In this document: positions 47,332 to 56,476 of the stretch, piece by piece
Position numbering within the stretch: the stretch's first letter is position 1
Layout: every line of letters begins with the position of its first letter
NCBI GenBank assembly: GCA_015057405.1
Contig: SVEK01000011.1
Span: 1 to 64,000, forward strand
Source of the DNA: Lachnospiraceae bacterium
GTDB lineage: Bacteria > Bacillota > Clostridia > Lachnospirales > Lachnospiraceae
Direction of reading: 5' to 3'
Length of the DNA: 64,000 bases
Notes under the pieces: generated by a model
Seen by the model: only the letters and a program-made list of their open reading frames with translations
What the model was told of the DNA's origin: nothing
The model's database searches: none
Made by a program: the position numbers and the translations under genes

Positions 47332-49191
47332 ATGCAATATAACGTTATAACCGGTACGGACTTTGATGAAAAATATCTTGAAAAAATTATGGCTCTTGAT
47401 GCCATAGTATATGAATCAGAATATGTCGGCGTACTGGAAAACATGGTTAACAGATACCGCGTCAACAAAAAAACATTTGTATGTATAGAGAATGCAGACA
47501 CAGGGGAACTTGTCGGATATATCAACTTTTTCCCAACCACAGACGAATTGTACGACAGTATAACTAATACAAGTCCTGTAATTCGTGATGATGATATTGC
47601 ACCTCACGAAATTGCCGAATATAATAACGAGGCTAATCATCTATTTATTCTTTCCATAGCCATCAATCCCGCCTACCAAAGTGACAAAGAAGCTGTCATC
47701 ACCCTTGGAAACGGATGGATTGACTACCTATGCAGGCTTCAAAATGAATATAATTATCCAATCACGGACATAACTGCCACGGCGGTTTCTCACAGCGGAA
47801 TGAAGTTTCTTCGAAACTACATGTTTATTCAGACACGCAAACTTACAGACGGAAATATTGTATATATATGTAAAGAAAAGTTTTTAGAAAAGTTGCTTAA
47901 AAAAGATTTATATTTTAAATCATACAAGGATGATATTTACCTGCTTTATCCATTTGCAGATAATCCGAATAACCAAAAAGCAGATGCATTGTTTAACGAA
48001 AAGAAACATCTTATGGAGACAGGACAAATTCCCGACATCCCAATGGCACTATTAGAAGGGATTAATGACTGCCTTAACTATGAATGTAAAAGTGCTGTTG
48101 CCTCTGACCTTGAGACCGTATACCTGGATGAATTCCGGCTGTTACACACAACCGATGATTATGCTCCTGCCGGAGAAGAGATTGTGGTTGGCGAAGAATC
48201 GGCTTATGCCATAATAACGACCCACAAACCCACAAGAATGTATGTGCTTACTTTATTGATTCCCAATTGTGAATTCTCCACAACACAGGTGGAGGACCAG
48301 ATGTCATATGACTACATGAAAATTGCTGACCCTAAAAACCCGGGCTGTTATATCGAAATACACGAATACATGAAACGTACATACGGACTTTTGGAGTGCG
48401 GCGACGGCAAGTGCCTTCTCTGTATGTCAAACAAACCAAAAAACCATAATGAATTTCAAAATATCATGGCCGCAGAAGTTTATAACAGCATGCACATCGA
48501 CTATCGCATACACAGCAAGATGGTGGAAGAATGGTGTACAACCAATTACGCCCAGTATGACTATTACGAAGTATATCTCTCTGACACGGTAATTGCTTTT
48601 ATATTGAACGATTTCCTTGAGGACATATTTGACAGAATTGCGATTACAGCCACCTATGCATTTATTGCGGAACTTATCATGTTCCAAAACACCGCACTGG
48701 CCAAAACCAATATTAAGATATCAAATGTACTGGCTAATGACAACGACATATCCCACGAAGAGATTCTAAATCTATACCACGATTTTGGAAAAACCGTTCA
48801 CTTCTGGGAAATTAAAAATTATAAATATACCGGAACTCAGGCAGAAGCCGCCTGTATAACTAAGGCATTCGGTAACGAAGAACTAAAACAAATATACTAT
48901 GAACACCAGGAATTTCTGGACCATATCGTCGAACTAAAAGCAGCCCAGATTGAAAGCCGTAACGGCAATGTCATCAATGTCGTAGCTACATTTTTAGCTA
49001 TTATTCAAATTCAGTCTTTCATTGTGGAACCACTGGCAGCTTTTTATAAAAACATGGGCATTGAGGTAATATATGCGGACCAGACATTTAACACACTACT
49101 TGTATGCGGAAGCCTTACCTTCCTTCTTGTCTGGTACATATTACGCAGAAAAAAGAAACGCATTCACAAAAGAAATATAAGCAAACGCTAA
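47332..49191 (+). CDS. GNAT-like domain fused to a membrane-anchored C-terminus
   Basis: 619 residues from the ATG at 47332 with AAGGAG six bases upstream, a better start than the track one. Residues 1-170 look like a GNAT acetyltransferase (DTGELVGYINFFP, then HLFILSIAINPAYQSDKEAVITL, then FLRNYMFIQTRKLTDG). The acetyl-CoA loop RxxGxG is replaced by QSDKEA, so activity is doubtful. Residues about 190-450 are unassigned. The C-terminus has a long helix ending AAQIESRNGNVINVVATFLAIIQI and a second span LLVCGSLTFLLVWYIL, like the end of CorA channels but without GMN. It probably sits in the inner membrane. A ThiT-like gene follows after 41 bases. Function unknown. Confidence 0.7.
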   Translation: MQYNVITGTDFDEKYLEKIMALDAIVYESEYVGVLENMVNRYRVNKKTFVCIENADTGELVGYINFFPTTDELYDSITNTSPVIRDDDIAPHEIAEYNNEANHLFILSIAINPAYQSDKEAVITLGNGWIDYLCRLQNEYNYPITDITATAVSHSGMKFLRNYMFIQTRKLTDGNIVYICKEKFLEKLLKKDLYFKSYKDDIYLLYPFADNPNNQKADALFNEKKHLMETGQIPDIPMALLEGINDCLNYECKSAVASDLETVYLDEFRLLHTTDDYAPAGEEIVVGEESAYAIITTHKPTRMYVLTLLIPNCEFSTTQVEDQMSYDYMKIADPKNPGCYIEIHEYMKRTYGLLECGDGKCLLCMSNKPKNHNEFQNIMAAEVYNSMHIDYRIHSKMVEEWCTTNYAQYDYYEVYLSDTVIAFILNDFLEDIFDRIAITATYAFIAELIMFQNTALAKTNIKISNVLANDNDISHEEILNLYHDFGKTVHFWEIKNYKYTGTQAEAACITKAFGNEELKQIYYEHQEFLDHIVELKAAQIESRNGNVINVVATFLAIIQIQSFIVEPLAAFYKNMGIEVIYADQTFNTLLVCGSLTFLLVWYILRRKKKRIHKRNISKR

Positions 49192-49232
49192 TAACACTAA
49201 ACAACGCTACTATGAACCAAAGGGGAGAAACT

Positions 49233-49883
49233 ATGGATAATAACAATAACACCAATATACTTTGGAATAACAAATGGATCTGGACAGCCATACTATTTGT
49301 CGGCGCTATGATACTCTCTGCATGTAAGTTTGTAGAACTGCCGGACGGAGGTGCAATAACATATTGCAGTCTGCTGCTCCTATGGCTTATTACCTACTTT
49401 TTCGGTTTTAAGCACGGACTCGTCTTCTCGATATTATTTGGTTTTGCCAAATTCTTTATTACATATGCCACCAATGAATACATCAATTACGAAGTATGGG
49501 CATTAATACTTGAATATCCCCTGGCAAGCGGTGTGTTCTGCCTTGGCGGACTTATAAGAACCAAAAAAACAACTCAAGCGACCGACAAAATCACAATATA
49601 CAACATTCCGAAGGAATCCGTTAAACTAACAGGGGGTTATCTTATCGGAGTATTCGGCCAATTTATATTTTACGTAATTTCTGCCGTTTTATTTTATCCG
49701 CCGAACAAACAAGGTTTCCTGCCTAATCTGTGGTATTGTATAGTTTATGATGGAAGCTATCTGCTGATAGAAGCTGTATTTACTGTAATTCTTATCAACA
49801 TTCCGCCGGTTACGGAGGCAATTAATTATGTAAAATATGTGGCGACACATGATAACCTAACCTCTAACACAGATTATTTCTGA
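49233..49883 (+). CDS. ThiT-like energy-coupling factor substrate-binding subunit
   Basis: 216 residues from the ATG at 49233 with GGGGAG five bases upstream. The track start lies inside the previous gene. About six membrane spans. The segment ELPDGGAITYCSLLLLWLITYFFGFKHG, then LILEYPLAS and late YDGSYLLIEA, closely follow the pattern of thiamine transporter ThiT. It would use a shared EcfAAT module, which is not in the window. No TPP riboswitch is seen upstream. Coupling to the GNAT-like gene is suggested by the 41-base gap. Substrate identity is inferred. Confidence 0.72.
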   Translation: MDNNNNTNILWNNKWIWTAILFVGAMILSACKFVELPDGGAITYCSLLLLWLITYFFGFKHGLVFSILFGFAKFFITYATNEYINYEVWALILEYPLASGVFCLGGLIRTKKTTQATDKITIYNIPKESVKLTGGYLIGVFGQFIFYVISAVLFYPPNKQGFLPNLWYCIVYDGSYLLIEAVFTVILINIPPVTEAINYVKYVATHDNLTSNTDYF

Positions 49884-49966
49884 CACAGCCCGCTTCCGGT
49901 ACAACCTGCTTCTGACATAAACCGCTTTCGGCACAGCCTGCTTCTGACATAAACCGGCTTCTTGTA
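49884..49966. repeat. Tandem repeat between convergent genes
   Basis: Two 32-bp units, CGCTTCCGGTACAACC + TGCTTCTGACATAAAC and CGCTTTCGGCACAGCC + TGCTTCTGACATAAAC, followed by a partial third. They lie directly after the ThiT-like stop and before the ABC exporter stop on the other strand. Confidence 0.78.
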
Positions 49967-51736
49967 TTACATATACTGTGAAGAATACATTTCATAATAC
50001 ACACCCTTGGTATCCAACAGACTTTCATGAGTTCCCTGTTCTACAATATTGCCGTCCTTTACAACGAGTATAAGGTCTGCATTCTGAATTGTTGACAGAC
50101 GGTGGGCTATTACAAAGCTTGTCTTGCCCTTCATAAGCTCTAACATAGCCTTCTGTATGGCTTTTTCAGTTCGTGTATCTACATTGGATGTAGCTTCATC
50201 AAGGATAAGCAGTGCCGAATCATCAAGCATCGCTCTTGCTATAGTTATCAGCTGTTTCTGACCTTTTGATATATTGTTACCATCACCGTTGATGACTGTG
50301 TCATATCCCTTTGGTAATGTCATAATGTATGAATGAAGTCGTGCCGCCTTAGCAGCCGCAATCACTTCTTCATCGGTAGCATTCTCTTTTGCATAGGCAA
50401 TATTATCCCGTATTGTTCCGTTGAATATCCACGTATCCTGCAATACCATCGTGTATGCCTTTCGGAGGCTCTTTCTTGCCATGTCCTGTATATTGACTCC
50501 GTCAAGATATATTGAACCTTTATTAATCTCATAAAATCTCATAAGAAGACTTATAGTAGTTGTTTTTCCGGCTCCTGTAGGTCCCACAATAGCAATAACC
50601 TGACCGGGTTTTGCCTTGAGATTAACATTCTTTAATATCATCTTATTAGCATCATAACCAAATGAAACATTATCAAACTCAACTTCACCCTTAACATTAT
50701 CAATATCCGTCACATCGTCTGAGTCTGCTGCTTCTTCCGGCTCATCAAGTATTGCAAAAACTCTCTCTGCCGCTGCTAAAGCAGACAAAATTTCATTTAA
50801 CATATTGGCAATCTCATTAACCGGACCCGAAAACTTTCTTGAATACAATACAAATGAAGATATGCTTCCAACTGAAATATTGCCAAATAAATATAGCAAT
50901 GCGCCAACTATAGCAACCAACGCAAGGGAAAGATTGTTAATAAAATTCACACTCGGTCCTATCAATGTTGCCATATAATCCGCATTGTAGTAGGCATCTG
51001 CCGCATCCATATTAACAATGGCAAAATCGTCTATTACACCTTCTTCATTGGCATATGCCTGTATGCTCTTATGACCGGAAAACATCTCCTCAGTAAATCC
51101 GTTCATTCTTCCGTAGCTTTTAGAACGTTTTGAAAATAACGGTCTCGTCCTTTTGCTCATATATTTTGTATATATAATTGACACCGGCAGGGTTACAAGT
51201 ACAACCACCATAAGGCTTTTACTGATTACGAACATCATTACCAATGAAAATACAATGGTTACAAGGCTCGATACGATTTGGACTACGTCAGTGGATATGG
51301 ATGAGTTAATTACATCAATATCGTATGATACCCTGCTTATTATATCTCCTGCCTGATTTTTATCAAAATATCCTACAGGAAGTTTCATTAATTTTTCAAA
51401 TACGTCCTGACGCATTTTCCCTGCAATACTTCTTGCCACTTTTATCATAATAACGGAAAGTGCATACGACATAACAACAGATATCACATAAAATACAATC
51501 ATCAGACCAACATAATAATATATTTTATTAAAATCAACCTGACCCTTGCCGGCAGCAATTACATCAATTGCTTTACCGGACAGATTTGGTCCTATAAGCG
51601 CGAGTACGTTACCGGCAACTGCCAGAATAACCGCAATAATAAACAACACTTTACAGGACGAAATATATGTCATTATTCTTCCCAGTGCTTTTTTGGTATT
51701 GCGGGGTTTATCAGTTTTTGTACTAATCGGCGGCAT
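49967..51736 (-). CDS. ABC exporter half-transporter, catalytic Walker subunit
   Basis: 589 residues. It has six spans in about residues 1-320, then a nucleotide-binding domain. Walker A is GPTGAGKTTT, Walker B LLILDEATSNVD (catalytic Glu present) and the H-loop VIAHRLSTIQ. The signature motif is ISKGQKQ, altered from LSGGQ. ATG overlaps the partner stop (TAATG). With the upstream gene it forms a heterodimeric exporter of the TM287/288 or LmrCD type, where one ATP site is degenerate. The substrate could be a drug, lipid or peptide. Confidence 0.92.
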   Translation of the reverse strand: MPPISTKTDKPRNTKKALGRIMTYISSCKVLFIIAVILAVAGNVLALIGPNLSGKAIDVIAAGKGQVDFNKIYYYVGLMIVFYVISVVMSYALSVIMIKVARSIAGKMRQDVFEKLMKLPVGYFDKNQAGDIISRVSYDIDVINSSISTDVVQIVSSLVTIVFSLVMMFVISKSLMVVVLVTLPVSIIYTKYMSKRTRPLFSKRSKSYGRMNGFTEEMFSGHKSIQAYANEEGVIDDFAIVNMDAADAYYNADYMATLIGPSVNFINNLSLALVAIVGALLYLFGNISVGSISSFVLYSRKFSGPVNEIANMLNEILSALAAAERVFAILDEPEEAADSDDVTDIDNVKGEVEFDNVSFGYDANKMILKNVNLKAKPGQVIAIVGPTGAGKTTTISLLMRFYEINKGSIYLDGVNIQDMARKSLRKAYTMVLQDTWIFNGTIRDNIAYAKENATDEEVIAAAKAARLHSYIMTLPKGYDTVINGDGNNISKGQKQLITIARAMLDDSALLILDEATSNVDTRTEKAIQKAMLELMKGKTSFVIAHRLSTIQNADLILVVKDGNIVEQGTHESLLDTKGVYYEMYSSQYM

Positions 51737-53502
51737 TACACTGTGCCCCCTTTCCCAATACCCATCTGAGAATATGCAATCTCTTTGTATACGTCACAGG
51801 TTTTCATAAGCTCATCATGAGTACCATATCCTATCATGTTACCCTCTTCCATTACAATTATCTTCGTCATATTTTTCACCGAGCTGACACGGCCTGCAAC
51901 AACAATGCGGCAGCAGTCCGGATAATTGGCACTAAGGTTCTTTCTTAGTTTTGCATCCGTAGCATAATCAAGAGCACTTGACGCATCATCAAGTATAAGA
52001 TACTTTGGATTGGATGCCAGAGCTCTTGCAATAAGAATCCTCTGTCTCTGACCACCACTAAGATTCATTCCCTTAATATCAGCCATATATTCGTATCCCT
52101 CCGGAAGACTTTCAATATACGAATCTATCATAGCAGTTTTTGCGGCACGTTTAATTTCTTCCATACTAATATCACGTCCGAAGCGAATATTATCAGCAAT
52201 AGTATCATTAAATATTGTGTCATTTTGTAATACAATACCGACATTTTTGCGAACCTCATCAAGACTCATATCCCTGATGTTAGTGCCATCCATGAGAATA
52301 CTTCCTTTTTCCGCCTCATAAAATGCCATAATAAGACTTAGGATAGTAGTTTTTCCACTTCCTGTTGAACCAATTATTCCTAATGATTCTCCTCTGTCAA
52401 TCTCAAATGATATGTCGTTAACACTAAACCCCGAATCATTCACACCGTAATTAAAACTAACATTATCAAACACAAGCGCCGGCATATCATCTTTCTGAGT
52501 ATTATCTTCACAGGTTTCGTTGTTTCCTTCACGGAATTCAAGTTTATATCTGTTACTCTCATCTGACAATGCAAGCACAGATGCAATTCTGTCAGCAGAT
52601 GCTCCGGCTTTTGAATATATCATGAACACTCTTCTTATACCCATAACTGCGAATGTTATCATGTTAAAATAGGTTAAAAAGGCAAGTATTACACCAACTT
52701 CCATGTTACCCTGATTAACTCTGTAAGCACCAATCAAAACAACTATCGCCAATCCCACATTTAAAAATAAGGTTATAAGAGAACTTGGAATTGCCATAAT
52801 CATTCCCGCATGAATATCAGCTTTAGTAAGTTCTTCGCTGGCACATTCAAATCTTTTGATTTCATATTCTTCTCTTGAAAGCCCCTTTACCACACGGATA
52901 CCGGAAATATTTTCACGCATAATACGAACAATCTGATCTAGTTTTTTCTGAACCTGTCTAAAAAGAGGAATACCTTTTTTAGTAATATAAATAACCGTCA
53001 ACGTCAGAATCGGAACCATACATATAAGTACCAGTGCCAGAACTACATCCAGTGACAGTGCCACTGTTGTTGCACCTATAAGCATAATCGGAGACCTGAC
53101 TCCAAGTCTTTGAATCATCCCCAAAAACGACTGCACATTATACGAATCTGATGTCATCTCAGAAATAAGTGAAGGCAGACTTACTGAGTCAAAAGATTCA
53201 CTTTTAAGATATATTGTTTTACGAAACAAGTCCTGTCTGATATTTCTTGTAGCATCCCGGGCGGTTGCCGTGGCAACTCTGTTTCCCCATATATTAAACT
53301 GCCTTGCAAGAAATGCCAATACGATCATCGCCGCTCCCATTAAAAGAACAATCTGAATATTCTTAGCAGGTGCTGCCACATCAATCATATATTCTAATAT
53401 GTACGGAATAAGCAATTCGAATACAACTGCAAAAAATTTAAGTAACAACGTTCCTGTTATTCTTTTTTTATAGGGAGACATATATTTTATCATCAGTCCC
53501 AT
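51736..53502 (-). CDS. ABC exporter half-transporter, degenerate-Walker subunit
   Basis: About 588 residues from the ATG at 53502, which has AGGA nine bases upstream; a TTG six bases earlier is also possible. It has six membrane spans and an ATPase domain. Walker A GSTGSGKTT and signature LSGGQRQ are intact, but Walker B reads LILDDASSALD (Glu to Asp) and the H-loop reads VVAGRVSSVK (His to Gly). This complements the partner, whose signature is altered. Coupled to the next gene by TAATG. Confidence 0.92.
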   Translation of the reverse strand: MGLMIKYMSPYKKRITGTLLLKFFAVVFELLIPYILEYMIDVAAPAKNIQIVLLMGAAMIVLAFLARQFNIWGNRVATATARDATRNIRQDLFRKTIYLKSESFDSVSLPSLISEMTSDSYNVQSFLGMIQRLGVRSPIMLIGATTVALSLDVVLALVLICMVPILTLTVIYITKKGIPLFRQVQKKLDQIVRIMRENISGIRVVKGLSREEYEIKRFECASEELTKADIHAGMIMAIPSSLITLFLNVGLAIVVLIGAYRVNQGNMEVGVILAFLTYFNMITFAVMGIRRVFMIYSKAGASADRIASVLALSDESNRYKLEFREGNNETCEDNTQKDDMPALVFDNVSFNYGVNDSGFSVNDISFEIDRGESLGIIGSTGSGKTTILSLIMAFYEAEKGSILMDGTNIRDMSLDEVRKNVGIVLQNDTIFNDTIADNIRFGRDISMEEIKRAAKTAMIDSYIESLPEGYEYMADIKGMNLSGGQRQRILIARALASNPKYLILDDASSALDYATDAKLRKNLSANYPDCCRIVVAGRVSSVKNMTKIIVMEEGNMIGYGTHDELMKTCDVYKEIAYSQMGIGKGGTV

Positions 53503-53523
53503 AATCAAGTTTCCTTTCTATCC

Positions 53524-53751
53524 TTACAATAAAGGCATTCCGTCTGCGTCTGTTTTTACTCTTCCGCATAATACGGTTATTCCGTCTATGATTCCCCATA
53601 AACCTCCTACCCCTAATGTTCCTATGGTAACAATAAGCTGAGCTTTTCCCACAGACTTATTTCCAAGATAAAAATTATGTGCACCGAATGCTCCCAAAAA
53701 CAAGCCTAAAAGGCCTGCAACAATACGATATTTGTCCTTATGCATATTCAT
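53524..53751 (-). CDS. TM2-domain membrane protein
   Basis: 75 residues from the ATG at 53751, with GGGAG eight bases upstream. The track start has no site. It is a TM2 domain: two hydrophobic helices, VAGLLGLFLGAFGAHNFYLGN and AQLIVTIGTLGVGGLWGIIDGITVL, joined by a short polar turn. The family is widespread and of unclear role. It sits 22 bases ahead of the ABC exporter pair on the same strand, so co-transcription is likely. Confidence 0.88.
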   Translation of the reverse strand: MNMHKDKYRIVAGLLGLFLGAFGAHNFYLGNKSVGKAQLIVTIGTLGVGGLWGIIDGITVLCGRVKTDADGMPLL

Positions 53752-53884
53752 AATCATTGCTCCCATTTATATTATGTACATGACTATAATAATCCAGATT
53801 AAACAAAATATCAATCATATGCATTGAAATGCCTTGTTTTTATTGTTAAAATGTTACTTAATAAACAGATAGGACGTGCTTAAT

Positions 53885-54324
53885 ATGATATACCTTGTAG
53901 AAGACGATAACAATATTAGAGAACTTGTTGTATATACACTTACCCAGCATGGATTAAATATAATTGGCTTTGAAAAACCAAGTTTTTTTTGGAATGCGAT
54001 GGAAACAGAACATCCCAAACAAGCGAAGAACGCTTCTTCAAAATAGGTTCCTTGTATGTAAGTCCTTCCAGACATGAGGTTAAAGTTGACAACAACTACA
54101 TAATTCTGACCCTTAAAGAATTTGACCTTTTGTGTCTTCTTCTCAGTAATCAAGGATTAGTTCTTACCAGAGACCGTATTTTTACCAAAGTCTGGGGCTA
54201 TGCCTTCGACGGCGAAAACAGAACTGTTGATGTTCACATACGCACTCTTCGTCAAAAACTTGGCGAAGCAGGTAAATATATAAAAACTATCAGAGGCGTT
54301 GGATATAAAATTGATATTACCTAA
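53885..54324 (+). pseudogene. Broken OmpR/PhoB-family response regulator
   Basis: The first frame from ATG 53885 gives a receiver start MIYLVEDDNNIRELVVYT with the acidic pair. It reaches FEKPSFFWNAMETE and stops at a TAG near 54047. The winged-helix part FKIGSLYVSPSRHEV ... VDVHIRTLRQKLGEAGKYIKTIRGVGYKI lies in another frame, entered after the T8 run at 53983-53990. About 70 residues, including the phosphoacceptor Asp segment, are missing. This is an internal deletion plus frame change, not just a sequencing slip. The DNA-binding part could still be made from the TTG at 53989. No kinase gene follows; a repeat element does. Confidence 0.8.
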
Positions 54325-54367
54325 AACACATTGGTGTGGCTTAAATCACAGTAATAAAAATTTGCCG

Positions 54368-54510
54368 GGAACATAGAATCTCGCTTGCGAGATTCTCCGC
54401 CTGCGGCGGGTTGCTTTAGCAACATCTACATCTCCGCCGCAGTGCGATCCTTAGCGGAGCGTTTTTATTATATAGGAGAGTTCTTTTCGAGAACTTTCCT
54501 ATATAATAAA
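54368..54510. repeat. Four-hairpin dispersed repeat, copy B
   Basis: GGAACATAGAATCTCGC-tt-GCGAGATTCT (hairpin 1), GTTGC-tttA-GCAAC (2), CTCCGC...GCGGAG (3) and TTATTATATAGGAGAGTTCT / AGAACTTTCCTATATAATAA (4). Hairpins 1 and 4 differ in sequence from the 62.7 kb copies on both arms while staying paired. It lies between the broken regulator and the Na/Pi gene. Confidence 0.85.
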
Positions 54511-54536
54511 GGGGTTGTCGAAAAAAACAACCCCTT
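54509..54536 (-). terminator. Hairpin after the Na/Pi cotransporter gene
   Basis: Stem AAGGGGTTGT / ACAACCCCTT with an 8-base A/T loop, 30 bases past the stop and abutting repeat copy B. The U-run in the needed direction is weak. Confidence 0.45.
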
Positions 54537-54566
54537 CTGCAATATTCAAAATCCAAATATTTTATT

Positions 54567-56366
54567 CTAAAATTTTATAGTTTCAAGCGGCGCAAGATAC
54601 TGTTCTTTTCTGTTTTCATGCTCAGCATTATACATTTCATCACCATATGCATGAAGTTCCTGAAGATAAAGATGATGATTTTTCATAATTTCTTCATTGT
54701 TCTTACTAAGCATAAGCATTGCGATGCTTGAACACTGATCCGCAGCACGTTCAAAATATGTAAGCATGTCCATGAAAATCAAACCTGATTTTACCGAGCA
54801 TATTCCCTGACAAAGACGTGCCGTATGTCTATTTTTAAGAAGTAGTACCATATCATCAATAACTTCCTCTAAAGGCTCAATACGACGTGCAATATAATCA
54901 TTTTCATTTTCAAGTGCTTCAACTGTAAGTCTGAGTATTTCCTGAACAGCATCACCAAGAATATCCATCTCTTTTTGTGCACTCTCTGAGAACACAAGAT
55001 CAGCATCACTCATTTTCTTTGCCATCTCATCAAAGTTAGTAGCATAATCACCAATTCTTTCAAGGTCTCTTATACACTGCATAAGTATATTATGCTGACG
55101 TTTATCACCTTCCAGTTCAATATTGTCTGATAAAGCAATCAGATAATTATCTGCACAATCTGTAAAGTAATCAAGTTTTTCTTCACCTTCATTTATTTTT
55201 TCAGCTCTTGCCTCATCATACTTCTTAAATTGCTCAAGACTAAGTTCAATATTATCTTTTGCAATTCCTGCCATTGAAACAGCAAATTTTGTCACTTCTC
55301 CGAGAGCAACCGCCGGTGCAATCATTAATTTTTTGTCGAGTGCCAAAAGTTCAGGATACGTAACCTCTTCTTCTATATCATCCTTAACGAATTTACATGC
55401 AATCTTAACAAGTATATTAACAAACGGAATCAACGCAACCGCAGTAATCAAATTAAATATAGTCTGAAAATCCGCTATTGCACCACTATTAGCCGTGCTG
55501 TCCCATAACCCCGGGAAATAACCAAGCTTCTGTATAATAGTCATTGCAATCATAAATGCAATTGTTCCGACCGAATTAAACACTATATGTACAATACCTG
55601 TTCGTTTTGCGTCTTTTGATGAACCGATTGAACAAACGAGTGCTGTTGTTACACAAGTTCCGAGATTAATACCCATGATAATCGGATATACCAAGCTAAA
55701 CGTCATATCACCGGTTGATGACAAAGCCTGAAGTATACCAACCATCGCAGATGAACTTTGCACAATAACCGTAAGTACCAGTCCGACAACAATACCAAGC
55801 AACGGAGCACTACTAAAATATGACAGTACATTTTTAAATGTTTCTGAACCTGATAATGGTTCAACTGCATCCGTCATTGTTATAAGTCCCATAAAGAGAA
55901 TACCAAAACCAAGTGCTATTATTCCTACATTCTTACTTGCTTCCTTCTTCACAAACATTACAAGTATAATACCTATAACCAGCGCAATAGGTGCAAGCGT
56001 ATCAGGTTTGAAAAATGTAAGAATAGACGCTCCTGACGAATCTATATCCATAAGACGGATAAGCTGAGCTGTCACCGTTGTACCGATATTAGCACCCATA
56101 ACAATACTTACAGCCTGTCTAAAGCTAAGAATTCCTGCTCCAATAAGTCCGACCGTTAATACTATGGTTGCCGTAGAACTTTGAATGACTGCCGTTACAA
56201 GAGTACCTGTAAGAACACCCATAATAGTGTTGTGCGTAAGTCTACCAAGAACCTTTTTAAGTGCGTTTCCAGACCCCTGCTTAAGACCATCCCCCATAAT
56301 TTCCATTCCGTAGAGGAACATTGCCAGTCCGCCAAGGAGTTTAATCGTTGTTAAAATAACGTCCAT
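54567..56366 (-). CDS. Na/Pi cotransporter family protein with PhoU domain
   Basis: 599 residues. The N-terminal part (about 1-340) has two repeated membrane modules with the QSSTAT and QSSSAM signatures (TAVIQSSTATIVLTVG; TVIVQSSSAMVGILQAL), typical of Na-dependent phosphate transporters (NptA/YjbB). The C-terminal part (about 370-570) is a helical PhoU-like domain with RIGDYATNFDEMA. It probably moves phosphate across the membrane. GGAG precedes ATG. The broken PhoB-type regulator next door is a possible former controller. Confidence 0.9.
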   Translation of the reverse strand: MDVILTTIKLLGGLAMFLYGMEIMGDGLKQGSGNALKKVLGRLTHNTIMGVLTGTLVTAVIQSSTATIVLTVGLIGAGILSFRQAVSIVMGANIGTTVTAQLIRLMDIDSSGASILTFFKPDTLAPIALVIGIILVMFVKKEASKNVGIIALGFGILFMGLITMTDAVEPLSGSETFKNVLSYFSSAPLLGIVVGLVLTVIVQSSSAMVGILQALSSTGDMTFSLVYPIIMGINLGTCVTTALVCSIGSSKDAKRTGIVHIVFNSVGTIAFMIAMTIIQKLGYFPGLWDSTANSGAIADFQTIFNLITAVALIPFVNILVKIACKFVKDDIEEEVTYPELLALDKKLMIAPAVALGEVTKFAVSMAGIAKDNIELSLEQFKKYDEARAEKINEGEEKLDYFTDCADNYLIALSDNIELEGDKRQHNILMQCIRDLERIGDYATNFDEMAKKMSDADLVFSESAQKEMDILGDAVQEILRLTVEALENENDYIARRIEPLEEVIDDMVLLLKNRHTARLCQGICSVKSGLIFMDMLTYFERAADQCSSIAMLMLSKNNEEIMKNHHLYLQELHAYGDEMYNAEHENRKEQYLAPLETIKF

Positions 56367-56476
56367 TGCATACTCTCCATCTCAGTATTTTTCTTAAATT
56401 AAAAAGCCTCACATTTGACATTCTACAATATAAGATGATTTATGACAAGAAAAATATTTTGGACTTGCAATGTAGT

